A stretch of 64,000 nt of DNA from Desulfurispirillum indicum S5 (lineage in GTDB: Bacteria; Chrysiogenota; Chrysiogenetes; Chrysiogenales; Chrysiogenaceae), in the NCBI RefSeq assembly GCF_000177635.2, contig NC_014836.1, forward strand, positions 1 to 64,000. Reading direction: 5' to 3'. Shown piece after piece: positions 41,812 through 51,052 of this stretch (position 1 is the first letter of the stretch; each line of letters opens with the position of its first letter). The translations under genes and the position numbers were made by a program. Below the pieces are notes generated by a model that saw nothing but the letters and a program-made list of their open reading frames with translations, ran no database searches and was not told where the DNA came from.

Positions 41812-44103
41812 ATGGAACGCGCCGAGCAGCACCCCACCAAAACTGTGGAGTTTGTTGTGCCGGGAATGGGCTCCGGTCACTGCGCCGGTATCATCCGCCA
41901 TACCCTTGGTCGCCATTCAGGAATTCAGGACATCCAGACCCATATCGCTACCCACAAGGTCAGGATAACCTTTGAACAAACCACAATTTCTGTAGATTCG
42001 CTGCGCCAGGCCATTGAAAATGCCGGTTACGATGTGGTGGGGCAAAGCAGCGAAGAGCATGACCGGGAAGCCTTGTCAGAGGATGAGGATGGTGAAAGCC
42101 GCCACCTTGCCATGACCTATTGCAACATGTGGATTGCCCTGGTGCCCGCCACACTTATTATGGCGCTGATGGTGCCCCACATGTTCTGGCAGCCTGTACC
42201 AGGCTATCTGGCAATCATCAGCCTGCTGGCATTCCCGGTGGTCTTTCTCCATGGAGGTGCCCAGACCCACCGCTCCGCCTGGCGCTCCCTGAAAAACCGC
42301 ACCGCAAACATGGACGTACTTATCTCCCTGGGGAGTCTGCCGCCCTACTTTCTTGGATTGCTGGGCTTTTTCACGCCCATGACATCGTTCACCGAAATGG
42401 CCGCCACCATCATGGCCTTTCACCTCATTGGCCGCTATCTGGAAGCCAGAGCAAAGGGGCGTGCCTCCATGGCCATTCGTCGCCTGCTGACCATGGGTGC
42501 CAAGCATGCCTGGGTGGAGCGTCCCGAGGGTGAAGTGCAGATCCCGGTCGCTCAGCTGGTACCGGGCGATATTATTATTGTACGCCCTGGCGAGAAGGTG
42601 GCCAGTGATGGCGAAATTATAGATGGCCAGAGTCACGTGGATGAGTCCCTGGCAACAGGTGAGTCTTTGCCTGTCTATAAAGCCACAGGTGACCCGGTAA
42701 TCGGGGCAACCATCAACAAGGAAGGGCGTCTGCGCGTCCGCGTGACCCGTATAGGCAAGGAGAGCTTTCTTTCGCAGGTTATCCAGCTGGTGGAGCAGGC
42801 GCAGAGTTCCCGCATTCCCGTTCAGGAATTTGCCGACCGGATGACTGGTCGCTTTGTTCCCCTGGTGGTGCTCATTTCTCTGGCAAGCCTGACAACTTGG
42901 CTCCTGGCCGGGGAAGCATTGCGGCCCATCCTGTACTGGGGCGCAGAGTTTCTCCCCTGGGTGAACCCGGAGGCTTCAACCGTGGTAGTGGCGCTGCTTG
43001 CGGCAATTGCTGTCCTGGTTATCGCCTGTCCATGCGCCCTGGGACTGGCAACACCCACCGCACTCATGGTAGGCGCTGGCGTTGGAGCTGAAAACGGTAT
43101 CCTTATTCGCTCCGGCGAGGCTATCCAGACATTTCGTGAGGTAAAAACCGTCTTGCTGGATAAGACGGGCACCATAACCGAAGGCAAGCCGCACATTACC
43201 AAGATACACTCCCTGGAGAACACCGACGAAGCCACCATTCTGCTGTTGGCCGCATCGGTGGAGCATGCTTCCGAGCACCCTTTGGTCAAGGCCATTGTTG
43301 AGGCAGCCCGAGAGCGTGACATGAACCCGCTGGAGGTCACTGACTTCCAGTCAGTAACGGGAGCTGGTGTCAAGGGAACCGTTGAGGGCAAAGCCATCCT
43401 GGTGGGTAACCAGCGTATCTTTGCCCATCAGGAGATTCAGATTGGCGAAGCGGCAACCAGGGTGCAGGCAGATCTGGAAACTGATGGGAGCACGGTGATG
43501 GGTCTGGCTGTTGATGGCAAAGTTGTGGGGCTCATCGCCCTGCGAGACACCATCAAGGAGCGCTCGGCTATGGCAATACGGGCCATGAAGCAAAACGGAT
43601 TGCGGGTTGTCATGGTCACCGGTGACAATAAGGCGGCCGCCAGAGCCATTGCCCGTGAAGTGGGCATCGACGAAGTGCAGGCGGGAGTATTGCCTGAAGG
43701 CAAAGTGGACGCCGTTCGCATGTGGCAACAACGCACCGGAACCCGCGTAGCCATGGTGGGGGACGGAATCAATGATGCGCCAGCCCTGAAGCAGGCCGAT
43801 GTGGGTATTGCCCTGGGAGCAGGGGCTGATGTGGCCATTGAAGCCGCAGACGTCACCCTGATTCGCAACGACCTGACAGGAGTGGTTGAAGCCATGCATC
43901 TGTCAAAGGCCACATTCCGCAAAGTGGTGGAAAACCTCATCTGGGCCAGCAGCTACAATGCCGCAGCCATACCCATTGCAGCGGCGGGGCTGCTGCATCC
44001 CATGATCGGGGTTATTGCCATGGTGGCCAGCTCCCTCTCGGTCATCGGCAACTCCCTCTTGTTGCGCCGTACAGCACGCAACTTTCCCCGGTGGCAGTCA
44101 TGA
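41812..44103 (+). CDS. copA: Cu(I)/Ag(I)-exporting P1B-type ATPase (CopA)
   Basis: The 763-residue ATPase has one N-terminal HMA-like domain, a membrane CPC motif near residue 405 ([15 protein letters not shown]), the phosphorylation site DKTGTITEG near residue 450, [18 protein letters not shown] and [10 protein letters not shown]. The last helices carry [10 protein letters not shown] and MVASSLS, the copper/silver ligands of the P1B-1 class. The N-terminal domain reads GMGSGHCAG, so one Cys of the usual CXXC is missing. It moves Cu(I) from cytoplasm to periplasm. It overlaps the next gene by 4 bp. Confidence 0.95.
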   Translation: MERAEQHPTKTVEFVVPGMGSGHCAGIIRHTLGRHSGIQDIQTHIATHKVRITFEQTTISVDSLRQAIENAGYDVVGQSSEEHDREALSEDEDGESRHLAMTYCNMWIALVPATLIMALMVPHMFWQPVPGYLAIISLLAFPVVFLHGGAQTHRSAWRSLKNRTANMDVLISLGSLPPYFLGLLGFFTPMTSFTEMAATIMAFHLIGRYLEARAKGRASMAIRRLLTMGAKHAWVERPEGEVQIPVAQLVPGDIIIVRPGEKVASDGEIIDGQSHVDESLATGESLPVYKATGDPVIGATINKEGRLRVRVTRIGKESFLSQVIQLVEQAQSSRIPVQEFADRMTGRFVPLVVLISLASLTTWLLAGEALRPILYWGAEFLPWVNPEASTVVVALLAAIAVLVIACPCALGLATPTALMVGAGVGAENGILIRSGEAIQTFREVKTVLLDKTGTITEGKPHITKIHSLENTDEATILLLAASVEHASEHPLVKAIVEAARERDMNPLEVTDFQSVTGAGVKGTVEGKAILVGNQRIFAHQEIQIGEAATRVQADLETDGSTVMGLAVDGKVVGLIALRDTIKERSAMAIRAMKQNGLRVVMVTGDNKAAARAIAREVGIDEVQAGVLPEGKVDAVRMWQQRTGTRVAMVGDGINDAPALKQADVGIALGAGADVAIEAADVTLIRNDLTGVVEAMHLSKATFRKVVENLIWASSYNAAAIPIAAAGLLHPMIGVIAMVASSLSVIGNSLLLRRTARNFPRWQS

Positions 44104-44336
44104 AGCGCTCCATTTTCTGCGGCAGGAAAATATTCACCATTGCCATGCTGCTGGCAGCGGCTCTGGTCATGGTGCTCCTGCTGAGCGGAACCATAAGCCT
44201 CGAAGACGGTCGCTGGATCTGGCTTGTCCCCATTGTTCTGTGTCTGGGCATGCATCTGCTTATGCACCGGGGCCATGGCAAGCACCGTGAAGACGATGAC
44301 CATGAGCATTCAAACCGCAATAAACCCTTCGATTGA
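44100..44336 (+). CDS. Small His-rich membrane protein (DUF2933-like)
   Basis: The 78-residue protein has two hydrophobic segments ([19 protein letters not shown] and [17 protein letters not shown]) and a cytoplasmic or periplasmic tail rich in His ([16 protein letters not shown]). It resembles DUF2933-type proteins common in metal-resistance operons. Its ATG overlaps the copA stop, so it is translated with the ATPase. Confidence 0.78.
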   Translation: MKRSIFCGRKIFTIAMLLAAALVMVLLLSGTISLEDGRWIWLVPIVLCLGMHLLMHRGHGKHREDDDHEHSNRNKPFD

Positions 44337-44351
44337 GTAAAGGAGTGGAAC

Positions 44352-44558
44352 ATGCAGCAATCTTTTATTCGAGCCTATGAAGCCGCAGAAATCCTTGGTG
44401 TAAGCCGACAGTGCATTTATCAGCATATTTCCACGGGAAAGCTTACCAAGTATGTTGATCGTAAGCGCCGCAGAGACGTCTACGTAGATTACGGAGAGGT
44501 CATGGAACTCCAACAACCCCAAATAATCAGAGCTGACGAAAAAAGTCCCCGGGCATAG
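44352..44558 (+). CDS. Small HTH (excisionase/MerR-type) DNA-binding protein, paralogue 2
   Basis: This 68-residue paralogue of the 41596-41802 product shares the layout AYEAAEILGVSRQCIYQHI, a basic wing (KLTKYVDRKRRRDVYVD) and a conserved C-terminal IIRADE segment. An AGGAG site precedes the ATG, and a strong bidirectional terminator follows. The pair brackets copA, so they may act as alternative or mutually acting regulators. Confidence 0.82.
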   Translation: MQQSFIRAYEAAEILGVSRQCIYQHISTGKLTKYVDRKRRRDVYVDYGEVMELQQPQIIRADEKSPRA

Positions 44559-44573
44559 CCCGGGGACTTTTTG
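44541..44573. terminator. Bidirectional terminator between the copA operon and porin gene
   Basis: AAAAAGTCCCCGGG and CCCGGGGACTTTTT pair around a short loop, with A and T runs on either side. It can end both the rightward copper operon and the leftward porin gene. Confidence 0.93.
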
Positions 44574-44592
44574 AATCATTGTCTGGCGAAAT

Positions 44593-45846
44593 TCAGAAGC
44601 GGTAGGTTACAGCGGTACCAACTTTCCAGGCATCATCTCCGGCGCCGAAATCATCATCGGCAATCAGATACCCACCACCGACAGTGAGAGTTACCCCTTC
44701 TGCCAGAGTGCAGTCAAAGTAGACATCGATTTCGTGGCCAAGCGCACGCGCACTGGAGTTGGCACGGAAGACATTATCCTGAGCTTCCTGGGCAAAGATA
44801 TAGTAGGCGGAAAGCTTATGCCTTGGGTTCAGATTATGCTCGGCACCAAGCTTCAGGTATTGGTAGTTCATGTAGTAGTCGCCACGGGTTCCGGTAGCAG
44901 CAGCAGATGAACCACCCATGGCGCTGCGGCCGTCGAAGCGTCCGCCAGTGATGATTTCGGAGAAGTTGTTATAACCACGCACGTTAATGAATTCGCCTAT
45001 CTTGCTGTCACCGTAGTGTGCCCCTTCCACGGTGTACGCGGTGGCACCGGAGCGATAAGTCCCTTTAAGGCGAACGGCAAGACCATTGCCATCACTGACG
45101 TCAGTGCCGGTGATATCGGCATCGTTATCCCAGCTGTTGGCAATCAGGGTTCCCTGCAGCCTTATGTCGCCAATATTTCCATCGGCCTCCACGCCTAGGT
45201 ACCAGCTTTCAAAGTCATTGGAGAAGCCCTCATTGCGCAATCCCAGCCCGGTAGGCTGTCCATTGAGATATCCCACAAAGGGGGAAACATTCCAGCCACC
45301 AGCCTGGGTGGAGTATTGCAGCTGATAGTAGTCAGCATCCTGCTTGTGGCTGGCAGGATCTCCTTCAGCCAGCTTTGTCCAGGCAAAATGCAGCCCATCA
45401 CCACTGTCCAGGGTGTAGTGCAGTTGCATCCCTGAAGCATCGTCTCCCTGGATAAAGCCATCACCCAGCCAGTAACCCTGCGCGCCCAAGGTAGCGTGCA
45501 GCTCGGTTCCGGGAACATGCAGGTCGAGGTAGAGGTGCTTGATCTCAATGGCGCCAGTTTCGTCTGCGCCTACCTTTCCAACCGCGTTATCCCCCCAAGT
45601 GCTGTCCATCTCTATGGCAAATACGGCTTTGGCGTGCTCATTCAAAGCTGCATTGGTCCATAAACGGTAACGTTGGTCCACTCCACGGGAGCTGTCATTC
45701 ACATTGTCGTTTCCATTCAGATTATCGTAGGCAAAACCCCTGACTTGCATAAAGCCATTGAAGTCAATATTCAGGCCTTCAGCTGCGGATACTGAAGTCA
45801 TTGCCAGGGCTGCGCAGGATGCCATGATCAGACGATACTTTTTCAT
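44593..45846 (-). CDS. Outer-membrane beta-barrel porin
   Basis: The 417-residue exported protein has a signal peptide (MASCAALAMTSVSA), many alternating beta-strand stretches and a C-terminal Phe (TAVTYRF) that marks insertion into the outer membrane. Long acidic loops (YDNLNGNDNVNDSS) suggest a general or cation-selective pore. The start at 45846 has a perfect AGGAGG site. It is convergent with the copper genes and of unclear relation to them. Confidence 0.9.
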   Translation of the reverse strand: MKKYRLIMASCAALAMTSVSAAEGLNIDFNGFMQVRGFAYDNLNGNDNVNDSSRGVDQRYRLWTNAALNEHAKAVFAIEMDSTWGDNAVGKVGADETGAIEIKHLYLDLHVPGTELHATLGAQGYWLGDGFIQGDDASGMQLHYTLDSGDGLHFAWTKLAEGDPASHKQDADYYQLQYSTQAGGWNVSPFVGYLNGQPTGLGLRNEGFSNDFESWYLGVEADGNIGDIRLQGTLIANSWDNDADITGTDVSDGNGLAVRLKGTYRSGATAYTVEGAHYGDSKIGEFINVRGYNNFSEIITGGRFDGRSAMGGSSAAATGTRGDYYMNYQYLKLGAEHNLNPRHKLSAYYIFAQEAQDNVFRANSSARALGHEIDVYFDCTLAEGVTLTVGGGYLIADDDFGAGDDAWKVGTAVTYRF

Positions 45847-46318
45847 CAAATCCTCCTTTAGATTCATAAATGGAACTGTAGTGTGCAATTTGAAATGCGG
45901 ATAGTGACTTGCCAATTAATTAACAGTCATAGGCTTTCTCCTTTTTGAAGCTGCAGTGATGTATCGTGGAATCTCCTAATGCTTATACGAAAATAAAAGA
46001 GCGCACGCAATATTAAATACCTTTTTTTAAAACATTTACAGGGAGTTTAATGCGTTTGAAATTTTTGGAAGTTCTTGGCACTGGACTTAATAAGTAAAAT
46101 AAATAAACATCGAATTACTCTTTTTGATTACTGAACGAGTTGAGATGTTCTCAGCGTTTATCCTGTTACTGGCATTTGTGGAACGCACTGCAAAATATAT
46201 ACACCCCAGTAAGCGGGGCTTACTGGGGTGTATGAGTATATATTAGTGTTTTTACTGAGAAAATGTCGTGTAGGGGATTTGTTGATTAGCGCTAACTAAT
46301 ACCGATGTGTTGAGTTAG
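45847..46318. other. Low-GC gene-free region with a 14-bp-stem hairpin
   Basis: This spacer of about 470 bp is AT-rich and contains no supported gene. A perfect 14-bp inverted repeat (ACACCCCAGTAAGC / GCTTACTGGGGTGT, 3-nt loop) at 46201-46231 probably terminates the leftward operon that ends at 46319. The porin promoter must lie near 45850-45960. Confidence 0.6.
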
Positions 46319-46903
46319 TTAGTACTCCCGGTCGAAAGATTCTGCTAATCTCGTGAAATGCATGGAGAGCTTGAATAGCAATAGATAGTGTCCGTATTGT
46401 GAAAGTGAAAAAAGCCTGCTTTGGTGAATTGGTGACGGAAGGCTAGCAGCATGGTTTGAAACAATTCGGTCAAAAAAAACTATTGACTCTATTAGCTCGC
46501 CATGAGGGGGGAGATAGAAAATTTGGCTAACAGCTTGGCGCTTAATTTCAGTAGTGTGTGTGGAAATTTTTTCGGAGCAAATCTTTGCATCCCTGAGCAT
46601 CGCTATATAATTTTCAAGAGGTATTAATGGGGTGTAAAGTACAAACGGAGGTAGGTATCTTCGATTTAATGCACTTATATCGCATGTATTTGAAAGAATT
46701 AACACTGGTGCATGCTTGATTTCGTTTTCCGGTAGAAAAATAACCGGAAGTTGTTTTATTCCATCGCCTTGAAAGCAGTTATCTTCATGTATGTTAGTGT
46801 ATAATCGATTATCAATATTGTCAGGAAACATTGATATGTCTTTAAATAGCTTCTCTCCAGTTGTAGGGCTTAGATATTTTGGCAAGTAGCACTTATAGTC
46901 CAT
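46319..46903 (-). CDS. Hypothetical protein, third gene of the TIGR04255 cassette
   Basis: The 194-residue protein shows no signal peptide or known fold. Recognisable stretches are APVLILSNTCDISALNRR near the middle and SRLFSLSQYGHYLLLFKLSM near the C-terminus, which look like conserved family blocks. It follows the 98-residue gene by 9 bp, so the three genes form one operon. Base composition is far more AT-rich than the surroundings, pointing to horizontal gain. No function can be assigned. Confidence 0.72.
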   Translation of the reverse strand: MDYKCYLPKYLSPTTGEKLFKDISMFPDNIDNRLYTNIHEDNCFQGDGIKQLPVIFLPENEIKHAPVLILSNTCDISALNRRYLPPFVLYTPLIPLENYIAMLRDAKICSEKISTHTTEIKRQAVSQIFYLPPHGELIESIVFFDRIVSNHAASLPSPIHQSRLFSLSQYGHYLLLFKLSMHFTRLAESFDREY

Positions 46904-46912
46904 AGGCCAATC

Positions 46913-47209
46913 CTATATCAATGACCAGTATTTCGCAGCTACTACACCTGCAATTTCTTCATCCAGTTCAACAATCGAGTTTTCCATTTTCTTGGTGAAA
47001 CTCATGATAATTTCATGAGGCATTGATGGTGGCTGCTGGGGGGAGCTTTCATGCAAAAGGAAAAATGATTGCTTGGCTCTGTCAAAAGGAACGCATTGTT
47101 TGGATAGTTTTACTGGTGAGTTAGGTATTGCACTAGCCTCTGTGAGTGAAGGTGTAGAGGTTGTCAATGTTGTAAATATTGCAGCAGTAACAAGTGCACT
47201 ATACCTCAT
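46913..47209 (-). CDS. Hypothetical 98-residue protein, second gene of the TIGR04255 cassette
   Basis: A small protein whose start ATG overlaps the stop of the upstream gene by 4 bp. The N-terminus is mildly hydrophobic (SALVTAAIFTTLTTST) and the C-terminus helical and acidic (MENSIVELDEEIAGVVAA). Size and position recall antitoxin or helper subunits, but no motif supports that. Confidence 0.6.
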   Translation of the reverse strand: MRYSALVTAAIFTTLTTSTPSLTEASAIPNSPVKLSKQCVPFDRAKQSFFLLHESSPQQPPSMPHEIIMSFTKKMENSIVELDEEIAGVVAAKYWSLI

Positions 47210-47943
47210 TGTTCACCTCCAGGTGCTGCGTTAAGCGACTCCAATAACTCATTTCCAATAAGTTCAAAAAACAATTGTTTTCCTTTTTTATGCGCTTCTT
47301 CTGTAAGTGATGAGAACTTGTTGAAAAATTCGCCTGAGTCCATTGACTTTAAAATAATGCAATCTATGTCAATTATCGATCCTAGTAAGTTTGAATCGCC
47401 AGAAAAAGCATTAACATTGCTGCCAATTTGCAAAATAATAGTATACTCACCGCTAATGAACTCAGTTCTGACACTAGTTGACTCATTGTCAATTTCTTTT
47501 TTAGCTATTTGCAGTTTTATATGCGCCTTATTAAGTATTTTTTCATTAAAGAAATTAATGTATCTGAGCCCTATTCTCTCAACACTATTAATTAAGTTGA
47601 TTTCCTTTATTTCCCCTAGTACATGGTTGATATGAGTTGACCAATCATTCCAGCCAAGATATGGCTTTGTGTTAATAAATGCAATTGATCTTGGACCTAG
47701 GTTGATCCTAAGTGGGTGTTTCTCAAAGGTATACCAGGCATGATAGCGTAAACTAGGGTCTGTTCTTCGAATTTCTTCTGGTATGTTAGTTATTGGTAGA
47801 GTTGTTGTGTTTGGGTAATGACGATTCAGTGTAGGGTAGACCAACCCATAGACAGCGTCGTCAGGAACATTTGCATTGAACTGTATTTCTAAAATTGACT
47901 CGATGATGGCATCGTTTTGAAGCTTCGAAGGTAGTGTACACAT
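47206..47943 (-). CDS. TIGR04255-like protein, first gene of an AT-rich three-gene cassette
   Basis: The 245-residue protein resembles the sporadically distributed TIGR04255 family. It shows the typical opening (LQNDAIIESILEIQFN), the central block PLRINLGPRSIAFINTKPY and VERIGLRYINFF. Family function is not established. The ATG at 47943 is chosen because the longer frame would overlap the rubrerythrin gene. The two following genes overlap or nearly touch it. The cassette is inserted just behind the lysine/rubrerythrin operon. Confidence 0.75.
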   Translation of the reverse strand: MCTLPSKLQNDAIIESILEIQFNANVPDDAVYGLVYPTLNRHYPNTTTLPITNIPEEIRRTDPSLRYHAWYTFEKHPLRINLGPRSIAFINTKPYLGWNDWSTHINHVLGEIKEINLINSVERIGLRYINFFNEKILNKAHIKLQIAKKEIDNESTSVRTEFISGEYTIILQIGSNVNAFSGDSNLLGSIIDIDCIILKSMDSGEFFNKFSSLTEEAHKKGKQLFFELIGNELLESLNAAPGGEQ

Positions 47944-47963
47944 GAGAATGACCTTTACTATGT

Positions 47964-48464
47964 TTATAGCTTCTGCAGCTGTTTCAGGCACCACTCCAGG
48001 CTTTTGATATGGCGCTTTTCATCGTCGGCGCAGGTGCGGAACCAGCTTTCCATCTGGGGGTTTTCGGCGGCGCGGGCGTGGGAGCTGCCTTCCAGTTTGA
48101 GTTTACGGCTTCCCTTTTTGCCTTCGATGAGTTTCTTGATCATTTCCATGATGTCGTTTTTATCGGTGGTGTCCTCGTCCCGCTGCACAAACCCGGCGGC
48201 GTGGCGTAGCTCTTCTTCGGCCAGTTTGCCCATGACGTCGGCGACCTGGGGGTAGCCCAGCTGTTGGGCCAGCAGACCATAGGCCATCAGGCGGGTGGCT
48301 TCCCAGGAGTCGCCGCTGATCTGGGTTTTGATGTACTGTTCCATATCCATGGTTTCACCGTTGAACTCCTCGAAGGTGTCTTCATAGGAGCAGTGGGGGC
48401 AGGTGGATGGCGATGGCTCACTGAAAGAGAGCATTCGGCATTTGTTGCAGCGGTACGTGGACAT
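47964..48464 (-). CDS. Rubrerythrin-like protein with N-terminal zinc ribbon
   Basis: The 166-residue protein starts with a two-CXXC ribbon (CNKCRM, CPHCSYED). The helical part carries Glu/His metal ligands (EEELRHAAGF, DDEKRHIKSLEWC), the ferritin-like di-iron pattern. Rubrerythrins reduce peroxide in anaerobes. The iron ligands look only partly typical, so activity is uncertain. It follows dapB by 16 bp at the end of the lysine operon. Confidence 0.82.
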   Translation of the reverse strand: MSTYRCNKCRMLSFSEPSPSTCPHCSYEDTFEEFNGETMDMEQYIKTQISGDSWEATRLMAYGLLAQQLGYPQVADVMGKLAEEELRHAAGFVQRDEDTTDKNDIMEMIKKLIEGKKGSRKLKLEGSSHARAAENPQMESWFRTCADDEKRHIKSLEWCLKQLQKL

Positions 48465-48479
48465 GGCGTGCTCCTGTTG

Positions 48480-49283
48480 TTATTTCAGGCCCAGAACATC
48501 AAACATACTGTAGAGGCCGGCGGGTTGATGGTGTACCCAGGTGGCGGCGCGTATGGCTCCGCTGGCAAAGGTGTCGCGGCTGTGGGCGCGGTGGGTGATT
48601 TCCACGCGCTCGCCGGGGCCACAGAAGAAGACGGTGTGGTCGCCGACGATATCGCCGCCGCGGATGGTCTGGATGCCGATCTCCTTTTTGGTGCGTTCAC
48701 CGATCATGCCTTCTCGATGATACACGGCGTCGGTGGCCAGATCCCGCTTGAGGGTCTGAGCCAGTACCTGGGCCATTTTCATGGCGGTGCCGCTGGGGGC
48801 GTCTTTTTTGCGGTTGTGGTGGGCTTCCACCACTTCCACGTCGTAGTCGTCGCCAAAGATAGTGGCGGCCATTTCCAGCAGTTTCAGGGTCACGTTCACC
48901 CCGGTGCTCATGTTGGGGGCAAAGACGATGGGGATATGCTGAGCGGCGGCATTGATGGCTGCCTGGCCTTCGGCGCTGAGTCCGGTGGTGCCGATGACGA
49001 GGGGGATGCCGATTTTGGCCAGTCGGGGGGCGTTGCCGGCGGTGGCGTCGGCGTGGGTGAAGTCGATGACCACGTCAGCTTCGCTAAGGGCGGCTTCCAG
49101 GTCGTCGGTGATAACGATGCCATTGGTGCCGAATCCGGCGATTTCGCCGCTGTCCTTGCCCAGGTAGGGTGATGTGGGGGCGTCGATGGCGGCGGCGAGC
49201 TGGCAGTGGTCACTTTTTTCCACCAGGTTGAGTATGGTGGTTCCCATGCGCCCGGTAACGCCCATGATGGCTATTTTCAGCAT
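48480..49283 (-). CDS. dapB: 4-hydroxy-tetrahydrodipicolinate reductase
   Basis: The 267-residue protein has the NAD(P)-binding start KIAIMGVTGRMG, the family signature EAHHNRKKDAPSGTA (catalytic His and Lys) and the C-terminal FASGAIRAA. It performs the second committed step of the diaminopimelate/lysine pathway. It lies 14 bp after dapA. Confidence 0.97.
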   Translation of the reverse strand: MLKIAIMGVTGRMGTTILNLVEKSDHCQLAAAIDAPTSPYLGKDSGEIAGFGTNGIVITDDLEAALSEADVVIDFTHADATAGNAPRLAKIGIPLVIGTTGLSAEGQAAINAAAQHIPIVFAPNMSTGVNVTLKLLEMAATIFGDDYDVEVVEAHHNRKKDAPSGTAMKMAQVLAQTLKRDLATDAVYHREGMIGERTKKEIGIQTIRGGDIVGDHTVFFCGPGERVEITHRAHSRDTFASGAIRAATWVHHQPAGLYSMFDVLGLK

Positions 49284-49297
49284 ATGTCTCTCCTGTG

Positions 49298-50179
49298 TTA
49301 TGCGCGGATCAGTTCCAGGCGCGCCAGCTCTTTGGCGAGGATCTCCCGGTTGCCTGGGCTGAGGTTGGTCAGGGGCAGGCGAAATTCATCGGCACACTTA
49401 CCCATCATGGCAACGGCGGTTTTGACGGGAATGGGATTGGCTTCCAGGTAGAGCAGGCGATTGAGGTGGAAGTAGCGGTCGTGGATTTCGCAGGCGGCGG
49501 CAAAGTCGCCCGCGAGGGCGAGGGCGGCCATCTGGCTCCATGGGCCGGGGATGATGTTGGATATGACGGATATGACGCCTCGTCCTCCCAGGGCCATCTG
49601 CCCAAGGGCGGTGAGGTCGTCGCCGGAGAGCAGGGTGATTTTGTCGCCACACAGGCGGCGGATCTCCGAGGCGACGATCATGCTGGAGGTGGCATCCTTG
49701 ATGGCGACGATGTTGTCCAGTTCGGCGAGGCGGGCGACCGTTTCGGGCAGCAGGTCGACTCCGCAGCGTCCGGGGACGTTGTAGAGGACGATGGGAATGC
49801 CAATGCGATCCAGCTCACGGTAGTGCTGGTAGAGGCCTTCCTGGCTGGGCTTGTTGTAGTATGGCGTTACGGAGAGGGCGGCGTCGGCACCATCCTTGAG
49901 GGCGTGTTCGGTCAGGCTGATGGCTTCGGCGGTGGAGTTTGAGCCGGTTCCGGCGATGACGGGAACTCTTCCGGCTACTTGCTCAATGCAGACGCGGATT
50001 ACGCGCTGGTGTTCCTCGTGGGAGAGGGTGGTGCTTTCTCCGGTGGTTCCGCAGGGAACGATGCCGCTGATGCCGTTTTCAATCTGATTTTCGATCAGCT
50101 GCCGGTACGCGTCTTCATCAAACTTGCCGTTTCTGAAGGGGGTGATGATGGCAACGATGGCTCCTTGTAACTGCTGCAT
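49298..50179 (-). CDS. dapA: 4-hydroxy-tetrahydrodipicolinate synthase
   Basis: The 293-residue TIM-barrel enzyme condenses pyruvate with aspartate semialdehyde. It shows PCGTTGEST, the catalytic Tyr in YNVPGRCGVD and the Schiff-base Lys in VAIKDATSS. It begins 3 bp after dapF in the lysA-dapF-dapA-dapB operon. Confidence 0.98.
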   Translation of the reverse strand: MQQLQGAIVAIITPFRNGKFDEDAYRQLIENQIENGISGIVPCGTTGESTTLSHEEHQRVIRVCIEQVAGRVPVIAGTGSNSTAEAISLTEHALKDGADAALSVTPYYNKPSQEGLYQHYRELDRIGIPIVLYNVPGRCGVDLLPETVARLAELDNIVAIKDATSSMIVASEIRRLCGDKITLLSGDDLTALGQMALGGRGVISVISNIIPGPWSQMAALALAGDFAAACEIHDRYFHLNRLLYLEANPIPVKTAVAMMGKCADEFRLPLTNLSPGNREILAKELARLELIRA

Positions 50180-50182
50180 ACA

Positions 50183-51052
50183 CTATACCTCTTTTTCCGT
50201 AAGCTGGAGTTTGTTGTTTATCAGGTCTGGAGTGATGGTCCCGGTGAAAAGAATGTGGGCATCGCCGGTCATGGTAACGGAATTCAGCGCTCTGTCAAAG
50301 GAAATAAACAGTTCGCCGCCGTTGGTGATAACGTGAACTTCCGTTGAAACTTCGCTGTCGTCAAGGCAGGCGACGATGGCGGCGGCGACGCTGCCGGTTC
50401 CGCAGGAGAGGGTCTCACCTTCCACGCCCCGCTCGTAGGTGCGCACGCGGATGGTATCCGGTGCTACCTTCTCGTAGATGTTGACGTTGGTTCCGCTGGC
50501 GTACATTTCGTGGAAGCGGATTTCCGGGGCCATGTTCATGAGGTCGAAGCTTTCAATATCCGACACCTGCAGCACGGCATGGGGAACGCCGGTATTGATG
50601 CTGGAGAGCAGGTATTCAGTCTTGATGGTTTTGATGGTGTACTTGCTGCGGTGATCGTGGGGTTTGGTGAGTTGAACGCCGATGAGCCGCTGCTCATCCA
50701 GGCGGATTCCGATCATGCCGGCTTCGGTGTGCAGGTTAAAGCTGTTTTCGTGCACGATGCCCTGGGAGAATATATACCGTGCTGCGCAGCGGGCGCCATT
50801 GCCGCACATTTCGGCCCGGGAGCCATCGGCGTTGTAGAAGTGCCACTGGATGTCGGTGGGGGCGTTCTGCTGGATAAAGATCACTCCGTCGGCACCGATG
50901 CCGAAGTGGCGATGGCACATGCGGGGAATGATCTCCTGGATGGAGCGGTAGTTGATGGTGCGGGCCAGGTCGTTGATGACAATGAAGTCATTGCCGGTGC
51001 CGCTGATTTTGGTGAATGAGCCGTTCCAGCCAGCATGGGAAAAAGTATTCAC
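50183..51052 (-). CDS. dapF: Diaminopimelate epimerase
   Basis: The 289-residue enzyme converts LL- to meso-diaminopimelate using two Cys residues, seen in CGNGARCAARY and LSCGTGSVAAA. The N-terminus ISGTGNDFIVINDL is typical. Its start overlaps the lysA stop by 4 bp. Confidence 0.98.
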   Translation of the reverse strand: MNTFSHAGWNGSFTKISGTGNDFIVINDLARTINYRSIQEIIPRMCHRHFGIGADGVIFIQQNAPTDIQWHFYNADGSRAEMCGNGARCAARYIFSQGIVHENSFNLHTEAGMIGIRLDEQRLIGVQLTKPHDHRSKYTIKTIKTEYLLSSINTGVPHAVLQVSDIESFDLMNMAPEIRFHEMYASGTNVNIYEKVAPDTIRVRTYERGVEGETLSCGTGSVAAAIVACLDDSEVSTEVHVITNGGELFISFDRALNSVTMTGDAHILFTGTITPDLINNKLQLTEKEV

